Below the pieces are notes generated by a model, which saw only the letters and a list, made by a program, of their open reading frames with translations, did no database searches and had not been told where the DNA came from. DNA of 64,000 nt. Origin: Dactylorhiza incarnata. Its lineage: Eukaryota > Streptophyta > Magnoliopsida > Asparagales > Orchidaceae. The position numbers and the translations under genes were made by a program. Positions 35,203 through 44,432 of this stretch are shown here, piece after piece (positions within the stretch are counted from its first letter, which is position 1; the number at the start of each line of letters is the position of its first letter). The stretch is from positions 930,001-994,000 of the forward strand of contig JAWHQI010000272.1 in assembly GCA_033032865.1 (NCBI GenBank). Direction: 5' to 3'.

Positions 35203-37230
35203 CTTGGGTCTTTTTGTATCTCCACAGAAATCTGAAATAAACGACATTTCAGGCTGATCCTTATAGCCTTTGGGATGATATCTCCTTGGAGGTATTGTCC
35301 ACTCAGTAAAAGGATTTTTAGTGTGTTTAGAATTAGAATTCCTGAAATTCTGTGTATAGTGTTTGTTCGACAGATTTGAGTAAATTTGTCGATTGTCGTT
35401 CGATGAATGTGCTTGATTTCGTCGAACAGTGTCTATGTAATTACTATACTGAACATCTGTTTTCAGTTTTCGTCGATCGCCGTTCGACAGATTGAAATCT
35501 TTTTGTCGAGCTTCGTTCGACGAATTCTTCTGAATTCTTTTATTCTCTACAAACTTGCTTGAAACATCTTTATTCACTTCTACAGCCTCTTTGCTCTTAG
35601 TAGAATTGAATATCACTGGAGTAGAGAGGATGTTTTTCTTAAGAAGGTATGGATCACTTGATGATGCACCCAAACCCAGCTTGCTATTAAATCTAGCATT
35701 CACTGTTTTTGTGATGTCCATCAGCTTAACACTTCTGCCATTGAGGAATTCTTCATATTCCTTAGCTTTAGACAACTTGTTCTCAATGAGAATAATGTGT
35801 TCTCTAGAGGCAGTTAAATCTTTCTTAAGATTAACATTTTCTGCAACCAGTTGATTCATTTCAGCCAACTGATTTCTGAGAGAGATTATCTCTTTCTCAG
35901 ATTTGATTAAATCTAAGCAAAGACCTTTGAATTCATCTTTGAATTCACTAGAATTGAAATCAAAACTAGATATTACCTGGTCTGCATTATCTTCTGCTTC
36001 TGATTCTGATTCTTCTTTATCAGAATTGTTTGCTGAGGCATTGATTGCCATCATGCAGAAGTTCTTATCTTCTTCATAGCATTCATCATCACTGGATGAA
36101 GAAGCATTTCCTGACTCACTGTCTGAGTCATAAATGGCCATTAGACATTGGTCATTTTCCTTTGAATTTTCTTCATCATCGTCAGATGAGCTGGATGATG
36201 ATTCAGATTCAGTGTCACTCCAGGATTCTGCTATAAATCCTCTTCCCTTCTTTTTGTGCTTGTGGGAGGAAGACATGCTGGAGCTTCTCTTTTCTTCTTT
36301 ATCCTTTTTCTTATCTTTCTTTTGCTTCTCTGGACATTCTGTCAAGTAGTGTCCAGATTTCCTGCAACCAAAACAAATAACTTCTTTAGGAGTTGATTTG
36401 TCATACCTTTGCTTATCTCTTAATCTGGATTCTTTCCTTCTGAAATCATTCTTAGCCATTTTGTAGAATCTTCTGGCTATGAGGCTCATGAGTTCATCAT
36501 CTTTTGGAGCCTTTTCTTCTTCTGCATCAGCTGCCTTGAAAGCTATGCTCTTCTCTTTCTTTGGTGCTGGAGATGAAGTGGATGCTTCAGCTTCACTGGA
36601 CTTGATGAGCTGCTCATAAGATTTGAGCTTGCCCAACAAAGTTTCAGTGGTGATCTCATTGAGACTTCTGGCTTCCTTGATTGGCCAGATCCTTGAATCC
36701 CAAGTGCTAGGGAAGCACATTAGGATCTTGTCATTAATCTCTATTAATGAGATTTCATTGTCCAGAGTCCTGAGTTCACTTATAATTACACTTAACCTAG
36801 TGTACATGTCTGCAACTGATTCTTCATCACCTTTCTTGAAGTTCTCATACAGAGAGATCGGGTGTGATCTTCTGTCTTTCCTTTCATCAGCAGAACCTGC
36901 AACAATTGCAGTTAGGGTATCCCATATATCTCTTGCTGAAGTGCACTCAGCAACTTTTTGGAATATATCATCTGACATGGTTTGTGCCAATATATTCATT
37001 GCTTTGGCATCTGTATTCTTGTATTTCCTCAATGGATCTATGTGTCCTGGAGGAGGTACAACATTGGTTGATGATTGTTCTTGTGCTAGTGGAGGTCCTG
37101 TCAAAATAGAATTATATATATCCTCATCAATAGAATTCATGTAAAGCCTAATCCTTGCTTTCCACAGTGCAAACTTACTAAGATTGCACATAGGAGGTCT
37201 TGTGCTTGAGTATTCCTTGTTTTGTGCCAT
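35179..37230 (-). CDS. Copia gag polyprotein
   Basis: 683 codons, no internal stop. The N-terminal UBN2/DUF4219-like region has FALWKARIRLYMNSIDEDIYN (residues 20-40) and, at residues 80-200, the capsid-like part (AMNILAQTMSDDIFQKVAECTSARDIWDTL). A CCHC zinc knuckle, CFGCRKSGHYLTEC, lies at residues 286-299 and would bind the genomic RNA. Then come a Lys-rich segment, an acidic Ser-rich stretch (about 330-430), a coiled coil (about 440-500) and a basic tail ending KVIWVRNK. Residues about 580-640 contain the repeated SSN(E/D)-RQ-(F/Y)-NLSN encoded by the TCGAAC motif. It begins about 110 bases after the PBS. It looks intact and forms virus-like particles in the family. Confidence 0.92.
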   Translation of the reverse strand: MAQNKEYSSTRPPMCNLSKFALWKARIRLYMNSIDEDIYNSILTGPPLAQEQSSTNVVPPPGHIDPLRKYKNTDAKAMNILAQTMSDDIFQKVAECTSARDIWDTLTAIVAGSADERKDRRSHPISLYENFKKGDEESVADMYTRLSVIISELRTLDNEISLIEINDKILMCFPSTWDSRIWPIKEARSLNEITTETLLGKLKSYEQLIKSSEAEASTSSPAPKKEKSIAFKAADAEEEKAPKDDELMSLIARRFYKMAKNDFRRKESRLRDKQRYDKSTPKEVICFGCRKSGHYLTECPEKQKKDKKKDKEEKRSSSMSSSHKHKKKGRGFIAESWSDTESESSSSSSDDDEENSKENDQCLMAIYDSDSESGNASSSSDDECYEEDKNFCMMAINASANNSDKEESESEAEDNADQVISSFDFNSSEFKDEFKGLCLDLIKSEKEIISLRNQLAEMNQLVAENVNLKKDLTASREHIILIENKLSKAKEYEEFLNGRSVKLMDITKTVNARFNSKLGLGASSSDPYLLKKNILSTPVIFNSTKSKEAVEVNKDVSSKFVENKRIQKNSSNEARQKDFNLSNGDRRKLKTDVQYSNYIDTVRRNQAHSSNDNRQIYSNLSNKHYTQNFRNSNSKHTKNPFTEWTIPPRRYHPKGYKDQPEMSFISDFCGDTKRPKVIWVRNK

Positions 37231-37330
37231 GAGTTTTAAACAGAAAATAGATAAAGAGAAACTCTAAATTAAATTAAGATCTAATTGATCTTTGTGATCC
37301 AGATGTTAGTCTGCAAGTGAGATCAACCTA

Positions 37331-37342
37331 CCTCTGATACCA
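37331..37342 (-). other. Primer binding site, initiator tRNA-Met
   Basis: The sense sequence TGGTATCAGAGG lies two bases after the LTR end (37345). Eleven bases match the 3' end of plant tRNA-iMet. AG/GTAGGTT at its end looks like a splice donor. Confidence 0.9.
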
Positions 37343-37344
37343 AT

Positions 37345-38829
37345 TGAAAGTGGAGGTTAGATCTTAAGTTACTCTAGAGGGGGGGGTGAATAGAGTATTA
37401 AAACTTTTCCTTAGTTTTTATAGCGGAATTAAAATAGTATTATATATAAGTGTAAGCAGTGTGAGAATTATATTAACATAAAAATTAAGTAAATGAAATC
37501 ACACAACAAACAGCACAAGCACAGAAAATAACCAAACACAGAAGACACAAGGAGCTATAGTAGTTCCCCAATAAATCTGGGTACGTCTACTCTTCTACCA
37601 CCCTTGGTAGGAATCCACTAGGATTTTTGATCAGGTGCCCTCACACCAAGGGATTTTTGTTCAGGTGTCCACACACCACAGAGCTTTTGTTCAGGTGCTC
37701 AAAACCAACTAGATTTTTTGATCAGGTGTCTTGCCACCAAGGAGGTACACTTTTGAAGGGAGTATTAACCCTGTACAAGAGAGGTAAGAAAGAGTTTATA
37801 GTGTTCTTCTCTGTCAAGATGCTGAGAGAAGACTCTAGTGGATGTTGTTGTAAAGCTCCCCCTGTATGATTGAAGTATTTGACAGAAGATGGAGAAGCTT
37901 TCTCTTGAAAACTAAGATCTCCTGTAGCAGATTGATCTGGAAGAACAGGTTCTTCAGATTGCTTGTTGCTCTTTTTAGAAGATCTGAATTTGCAGCAGAT
38001 TCTGAGAGAATTCTCTTGAGGAAGATGTTCTCAGAAGAAATTTTGTGCTGCTTGTAGAAGAAGAAGAAGAAAAAAAAATACTTGCTGAGAGAGATGTATC
38101 TCTTTCTTCTTTTTCTGCTGTATATATTCTTTGTATTCTGTAGTAGAATAATGTTTGAATTCTGTCGACTGATTCATATATGTCCAAAAACAAAAACTGT
38201 CTTTAATGTATTCTATATTTGTGAATAGAATAATCAGTCTTTAAGATATTCTTGGAATAACAACAAAACTCAAACGACTCTGGCAGGTCCTTTAATTCCT
38301 TGGCCGTGAAAAGATTCCTTTTCATTAAATGTCAACGGCTATTGCTGTCTTGGAAAAAGGAAAGAAGGGAATATATTAACTGAGTTTAATATCCTTCCTT
38401 ATCTGTCAGAATACGTCCAAAGATATTAAATAGATCCGTTATAGTCGTCGTTTTGCTGTTAGGATAATAGAATGTAGCTGATAACAAATCTGGGCTTCAA
38501 AAAATGATCTGTCGAACGCTGGCTATAATCTGTCGAGCGCCGGCCAGAAGATGTTGAACACTGGCTGGAAACTATCGAGCGCTGTCCAGAAGATGTTGAA
38601 CGCTGGCTGGAAACTGTCGAGCGCTGGCAACAAAAACTGTCGAACGCTGGGAGCCATCTGTCGAGCACTGCTAGCCATTTGTTGACCGCTGGGAACTTTA
38701 GCTTTTATCTTAAGTTCTAGCTAATTTATCAGCCTAAAGACTTGACCCTTAAACTATACAATGGGGTCAACTGATCCTAATCAGGACATAGTGATCCTAG
38801 CCCAAAACAGTAAAAGGGTTGCTCCAACA
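37345..38829 (-). mobile_element. 5' LTR of the copia element
   Basis: 1485 bp, TGAAAGTGGAGG...GCTCCAACA on the + strand, followed by the duplication TTAGC. It has the TCTAGAG-G8-TGAATAG box 33 bases inside, near the PBS. Otherwise nearly identical to 27242-28743. Confidence 0.95.
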
Positions 38830-40130
38830 TTAGCGGCCTGCATAAATCTCTCCATCATTTCTTCTAGGTTGCTCTTCTTGGGGGATGAGGCATTTTGCGT
38901 ATAACCTGGTTGTGGTGACCGTGGTTGGCTCCCAGAGGCTTGAGCATCGAATTGATGCGAGCCTCCTTGCCATCGTTGGCCAGGAAAGTTTTGTTTCCAT
39001 GAGAAGTTCGGGTGATTCCTCACACCTGGGTTATAAGCATTTTTAAAAGGTGCTCCACGATTTTGATCATTCATATAATTGATACTTTCGTCATAAGATA
39101 CTTCGGTAGGTTGCTCACCTGTGGGACACTCATATGCATGATGCCCCGGGCTTCCACAACCTTGACATGAGATGGCCATCACTGGGGCAGGAGGAAGGGC
39201 AGGCCTCTTAAGCAGCATGATATTCTCATAGGGTGCTGATGCCATCTCAGTAGATGCACCAGGTGTGTTCACCTCAAAGAGTCCCCGAGCATTCCTTGGG
39301 GCATTCCTTCCAGCAGTGCAGAATGAACTATGAATGGTCGTGTCTTGGAGAATCTGCAATGCGTCTTCGGGGGTATGGTTCATCAGATTTCCGCCTGCAG
39401 CTGCATCAATCATGGCACTGTAATTGGGCTCGATTGCAAAGTAGAAATTTTCCACTAGGCTCCACGGTTGCAGCTCATGCTGGGGGCATTTCCGGAGAAG
39501 ATCCATGAACCTTTCCCATGCCTCTGCGAGAGTCTCCTGATCATGTTGTCGGAAGGTAGCGATTTCTCTCCTGAAGTTCACAACCTTGTCAACTGGGTGG
39601 AACTTTGTCAGAAATTTTGTTTGCAGAGCATCCCAAGTGGTAGTTGTGTCGGGCAATATCGTGTGAAGCCATGCTTTCGCTTTGTCTCGGAGGGAGAATG
39701 GAAACAGCCTAAGTTTCACCGTCTCATCAGCAATCCCAGTGTACCGAAATGTTCCGCAAATTTCTGCGAATTCAGCCAAGTGAAGATGGGGATCTTCACT
39801 GACTAACCCGGAGAATTGGGCCTGGTTGCGGATCATATTCAGGCTGGCCGGCTTTATCTCAAAGTTGTTGTTAGTGATGGTCGGGCCAAATCCAGGGTAC
39901 ACACTCCCAATAGTGTGCATAGTGTAGTCTCTTATGGTCCTGGGTCTCGGCCTAGCCACTTCATTCTCATCGACTGCCTGACCGGCGGCTGGTGCATTTC
40001 CCTCCTCAGGATTGACCTGATTTCCATTGGCGTCCATGGTTGCAGCAGCACGGAGATGCGCCCGTAGGGTACGCTCTATTTCAGTGTCAAATACTGCAAC
40101 GTCACCGGGGTCTCGTCTCTGCATACACAC
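38830..40130 (-). CDS. 5' part of Athila-like gag (interrupted by the copia insertion)
   Basis: The frame opens at ATG 40130 (an alternative ATG at 40037 reads MDANGNQVNPEEG). In order: RRDPGDVAVFDTEIERTLRAHL, NNNFEIKPASLNMI, the retrotrans_gag capsid domain (about residues 105-260, with LRLFPFSLRDKAKAWL and TKFLTKFHPVDKVVNFRREI), AMIDAAAGGNLMN, a CCHC knuckle CQGCGSPGHHAYEC, and a Pro/Asn/Gln-rich tail to EEMMERFMQAAN. At TTAGC the copia LTR cuts in. The frame resumes without loss at 27241 (ANSNMVSQ). It is intact apart from the insertion, so it was open when the copia element landed. Confidence 0.92.
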
Positions 40131-40214
40131 ATCGAAAACAATAGAAATAAAATAAAAAAGACAACAACTCCTGTAACTATTGACTCAAACACCGAAATCA
40201 AACTACGCCTGCAT

Positions 40215-40232
40215 TCCCCGGCAACGGCGCCA
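40215..40232 (-). other. Primer binding site, tRNA-Asp
   Basis: The + strand TCCCCGGCAACGGCGCCA equals the 3' end of plant tRNA-Asp(GTC), 18 bases. It lies six bases from the LTR edge at 40239 and fixes the - orientation. Confidence 0.92.
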
Positions 40233-40238
40233 AACACT

Positions 40239-41689
40239 TGATGCGGGTTCGGCAAGTGCACCGGTCGCACAAGTAATAAAGTTGGCAATACGTCCCCGAA
40301 TATTGTCTCTCAAGGAATGCGCGTGGATTGTTTGATTCTTCGGATTGAGAAAATAATTACTATAGTAGATTAAAGGAAAAATGGGGCTTTGATTTTGGTT
40401 TCCTAAATTACTACACAGAAATAAAATGCGGGTCAAAACTCCGCTTCGCAAGGCGGGATGGGTGCAACGGCCGCGATGTCGTGCTTCGGTGAGCGGGTGA
40501 ACGAGAGGGCTGGCGGATTACGGCACTCCTCAAACCTCATGAACCACAAAGGATCTCAAAAACATGAAATCATATTAATTAAAACACAATGTTCATGATC
40601 ATCATCCATAATAACAAACATATCTAAGAAAACTCTGAAGCAAGCGAAGGGGAAAAGAGGAAACCGAAGCTCGAAGACTATGCTGAAGATTCTCGGCCGT
40701 AATCGAAGGGTTGTCAAGCCTCGTCCGTGCTCGGTCTTCAGTTGCGTCCGGGGTCCGGAGGAGCTGTCACCTTCCTCTAATTATACCCGTCTTCTTCGTG
40801 GTCTAGCTTGCGGTAACTCTTGTTCTACACCTTGAATGCAGTGGAAGCTCTCTGTCTATGGCGTTCATGAGCTCAAGGATGATGGAGGAGGCCAAGGAGG
40901 GAGCTTTGGTGGAAGATTTGCAAGCCAAAGGTCACCGGAGCTCCTCCTAGGTCTAACGGTGGTGGAGCGGAAAAACTGGGCGAAAATGGCAGGCTCTCCA
41001 GCTTTTCCCGCCGGGGGTTCCCTCTTCCAGCAGATTTCCTGCCTTAGATACTGAAAAGACATAAATTTAGTCACGCACGGGCGAATGCACGACCGTGCGT
41101 TGCCCGTGCATTTTTTAACGAATAAATTGGCTTGAGGAAGAAGCAGTAGCGCCTGTGCGATTTACTCATGCACGGGCGAATCCGCCCGTGAACAAAAACG
41201 CACGAAAAAATTCAGATTGGCAGAAAAACAGATGAAACAGGCGATCATGTGTTTCCTTCACACACGGGCAACTGCCCGTGCGTAAAAACGCACGACCAAA
41301 TTCAGATCACCGGTTTTCTCCACAGATGAAGGCGCACGACCGCAGCCGTTCATGCGTCAAGAAAATGCACGACCGTGCGATATAAATAAACATGATTTCT
41401 AGGGTAAAATAGGGTGATCCAACTACCTGTACGAACAGCAGTCCAGCTGGGAATACACCTCCAACACCAATCAGACAGAGAAAAAGGATTGGGTAGCACC
41501 ATGTGCTTACCCCCAAAATCATGGAGCGCAGACGCACACCAAAAAGGGCTTAAAAGGAGCACAAAGCACGCAAGTGCGCATGAATGAGCATAAGAGAAAT
41601 AGATGCAATAATAGCTCGAAAATGATGCACAAGAGAGTGAAAACTAGCCCGGATGAGTCCATCAAAGTGTATATAAATGGGATTCATCA
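40239..41689 (-). mobile_element. 5' LTR of the gag-protease-only Athila-like element
   Basis: 1451 bp, TGATGCGGGTTCGG...GATTCATCA on the + strand, with the GCACGGGC cluster at about 41085-41375. It is followed by the duplication ACCTC (41690-41694) and the continuing host LTR. Confidence 0.92.
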
Positions 41690-41820
41690 ACCTCTGCCCT
41701 TTTGGGGTGCTCATGGCAGTTTTCTTAAATCCAAGTTGATCTAAAATCATTCCATGATATCTATTCACAATTTCAACCCTAAACCGACCCAAGGGGTCTA
41801 GAAGGAATGAGTATGTTACA
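41690..41820 (-). mobile_element. Inverted chromovirus-like LTR, 3' LTR of the right copy (part 2)
   Basis: It continues the LTR split at 22950 and ends GTATGTTACA, the inverse of the TGTAACATCC start. Confidence 0.85.
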
Positions 41821-44432
41821 AATCCCAATAAACAAATCAATAATTTCGTCCCCAAAATTCAAGTTTGGGTCGACGGGGTTTCATGCACAATGGGAAAATT
41901 AAGAATCTTCAAGGAGGCTTAAATCGTACTTTAGGCAAAGGGGCCTGGGTATTGTTGTTGCAGGGAACCCATCGGTTCCCATGTGTGCTCCTCTCTTACA
42001 TGATTGGACCAGAATATCTCGCCGAAGGGAACCTTCTTTTCTCGTAGGGTTCGGATGGTGACTTCGTCGATACAGATTGGTTCCAAACGGACTGTACGAT
42101 CAGAGGCTATCGGGCATGTTATGGTAGTGATTTATTGCTCTTGCCCAAGGAGAGCTATCCTAAGCGAGGAGATGTGAAAAACGTTGCACAATTCTGCCAA
42201 TTCCGGCGGCAGCTTCAGTCCATAAGTCGAGGGGTCGATCCGCTCTGGGATCTATAAGGCCATATGTATCTCGGGCTGAGCTTCTTTAGTCTCTGTACCA
42301 GTGAGACTTTGTGTCGATCATATTTTCAAAAACACTCTGTCTCCTACCTAGACTCCTACCTTACGGTGTCGTGCATCATAATATTTAGCATGTCCACTCT
42401 GTGCTTCCCAACATCCAACCCCGTATCAGTCGCATCTGGGCATCTGTGCCTTCTATATATGCTGGCCCCAGCGCCTTCGGGTCTTCTTCCCTAATCCATG
42501 AAAGTGGAGTCCTACACTCCCTCCCATATATGGCCTCATAGGTAGATCTCATCAAACTCGTTAGTTTTGTGTAATTTCATTGTGTATACACATGGCAGTA
42601 GAAATATGTTTTCCATAGTCACGCATCTTCCTAACGATGATTACGCTGTCTTTTAGACGCACGTGCTCCGGTTAAAAGATCATATACAATGTATACATCT
42701 TGATATATTGTCTGCCAATTTCAAGACCTCTGGGGTTATCACACTTTTACGTCATGCTATAGCAGGTTAATCATAGTTGTTCGACATCGTGAATGTCATT
42801 ATCTATCTTCTAGTATAAAGTCTGCAAATTTCCAATATTATGAATTATTCAAATGGAAAGGGTTGGCTTCTGATCGAGTAAGCCAAGTATGAATCACCTT
42901 CGAGTACCCTAAGATGCAGAAATCCCTACTATAACTCCCTGGTTCCAATCCACATAACCCACAAGGCGATTTGTTTGTCCCAAGAAATTAACCTGATCAT
43001 CTTATGTTTCTAACCATTCGACTAAATTTAGATATTTGTCCGACCAACGGTATTGCACCGTTTGCCCCGATCCATTCTTATCAAGTCCATATCCGACTTA
43101 AGCCTGCACTAAGTCTATAGTTCATGTCGGTTCTCTCTTGCTCTTTTCATGAATTTATTAATCAATCATTAACCGATAGTAAAGTCACTAATCGTATGTT
43201 ACAACAATTGAGTTAAGATGGTAGTGCGTCTAGGAATATATTAGTTGAGGCAATAAATATCGCATCATCTTGATTGTATGTAAAACTTTCTACAACCCAT
43301 GTTGCCTCGACTTTAGGTCTTTTAAAAGAATTTTTTTCATAATTTTTCTCGTGAATTTGCAAATGAGTCTTGCACTATCATCCTTGATTTCAAGAGTCGC
43401 ATACAAATATAACAAGGCGACCGGATTTATATCTTGAAGACTTCATTTACTATTTTCTTCATTTACTTATCCGTCTAATCCTTAGAGCGGCAAGGGGGTG
43501 AACAGTCATTCTTGGAAAGCTCTATGCCCTTATTTCGATTGTGAATTCAAAATAGTCACGACATAGCATTGATAATTCACATTTCTTAAGACGAAGGAAT
43601 TCTTCAAGGGTCTCGACTTCTAGGAAGGGTTGGTTATCAGACCGATTATGCATACTTTGAAATCACTTCTTAAGCCGAGTAATGTTTGAATACTTCAAGA
43701 TTGCTTACATTTTTAACGAACATTTCCAAAAATAGGGTCTATGGAACACGAGTTGGTACCGAAATTCCCCCAATAAACAAAAGGATTGGCCCCCGTATAT
43801 TTTGGGCTAAGTTCTTTGATATCCTCATGATATATTCGTCCTAGATGTGCACTCAATCCTTCGGGCATACAACTCTAGACTTGGAGTTCCATCCTGAGAC
43901 CTATTGATATTCTACACACTTTAGGCCCCCAAAGTTACCGATTACCACAACCTTCTCAAGGTTAATCTATGGGCATTCCACAAATGGGCCTTTTATGAAC
44001 TCGAATCCTTATCTGACCTCTGGTATTTGTCCTGGTAATTGTTTCAATGTGACCTAGTTGCTGGTTTGGATATTAAGTCGACAAGTCTCCTACTATCCAC
44101 TAATGGTTTTCATGCACCAAATCTCTTGGGTGGTCCAATTTATTAGGTAAGAAGTGATAATATCACTTGGTAGGAGAATTAGGGGCATCATAGTTTAGGC
44201 TTTAAGTGGCTACTTTCCCATTAGACTTTTCCCTTAGTCGCTTTTGGGTGTCATAATGCCTTATTCAGTCTATACCCGGGGTCAATTTTGATTGGGATTC
44301 GTTATGGAATCATCTTGGTGCGTCAATACTAGAATGATGTCCTAGTTGGATTGACCTAACTCTTTGATTAATGGATTGTTTATGTGATTTTTACATATGG
44401 GCACACCAGGCCAACCATAATCACCCTTTTTT
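41821..44432 (-). mobile_element. Degenerate internal region of the right chromovirus-like copy
   Basis: It is the reverse complement of 14795-17401 along its length, with scattered substitutions and small indels. On the - strand at about 41932-42330 the integrase GPY/F module is recognisable but frameshifted: the motif now reads RYIWPY, and one base is lost relative to the left copy. No PBS is seen next to the LTR at 44433, as in the left copy. Confidence 0.75.

Larger units (their letters stand above)
27242..38829 (-). mobile_element. Near-complete Ty1/copia element with an extra ORF
   Basis: The LTRs (27242-28743 and 37345-38829) are flanked by TTAGC duplications. The internal order, in sense (leftward), is PBS (tRNA-iMet), gag, protease, integrase, RT, RNase H, a 0.3-kb gap, an extra long reading frame, PPT, 3' LTR. 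By eye the LTRs differ at about 15 substitutions in roughly 1480 bp plus a G-tract length change, so the insertion is recent. The domain order (integrase before RT) makes it copia; the long gag and the frame after pol resemble the SIRE/Maximus-like and Tork-like groups. Internal stops and a mutated RT active site argue that this copy is inactive. Confidence 0.95.
22951..41689 (-). mobile_element. Complete gag-protease-only Athila-like element (hosting a copia insertion)
   Basis: Two LTRs (22951-24395 and 40239-41689; TGATG...CATCA) are flanked by the 5-bp duplication ACCTC at 22946-22950 and 41690-41694. The host chromovirus-like LTR reads on across the element. A tRNA-Asp PBS lies beside the right LTR and a PPT beside the left one, giving - orientation. 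Without the nested copia element it is about 7.1 kb. It encodes gag and protease but shows no RT, RNase H or integrase, so it is a non-autonomous element of the gag-only (TR-GAG-like) type that would need a partner for movement. The two LTRs differ at several percent of positions, more than those of the nested copia element. Confidence 0.9.

Noticed and set aside
36623..37144. + strand 173-codon frame over copia gag
   Set aside because: It is antisense to an intact gag frame with recognisable domains.
40215..40232. tRNA-Asp gene fragment
   Set aside because: Only the 3' 18 bases are present, next to an LTR, so it is a primer binding site.
42264..42494. 76-codon frame in the right chromovirus-like internal region
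   Set aside because: It is antisense to the integrase remnant and similar to the frame at 16725-16910 only because both regions are inverted copies.
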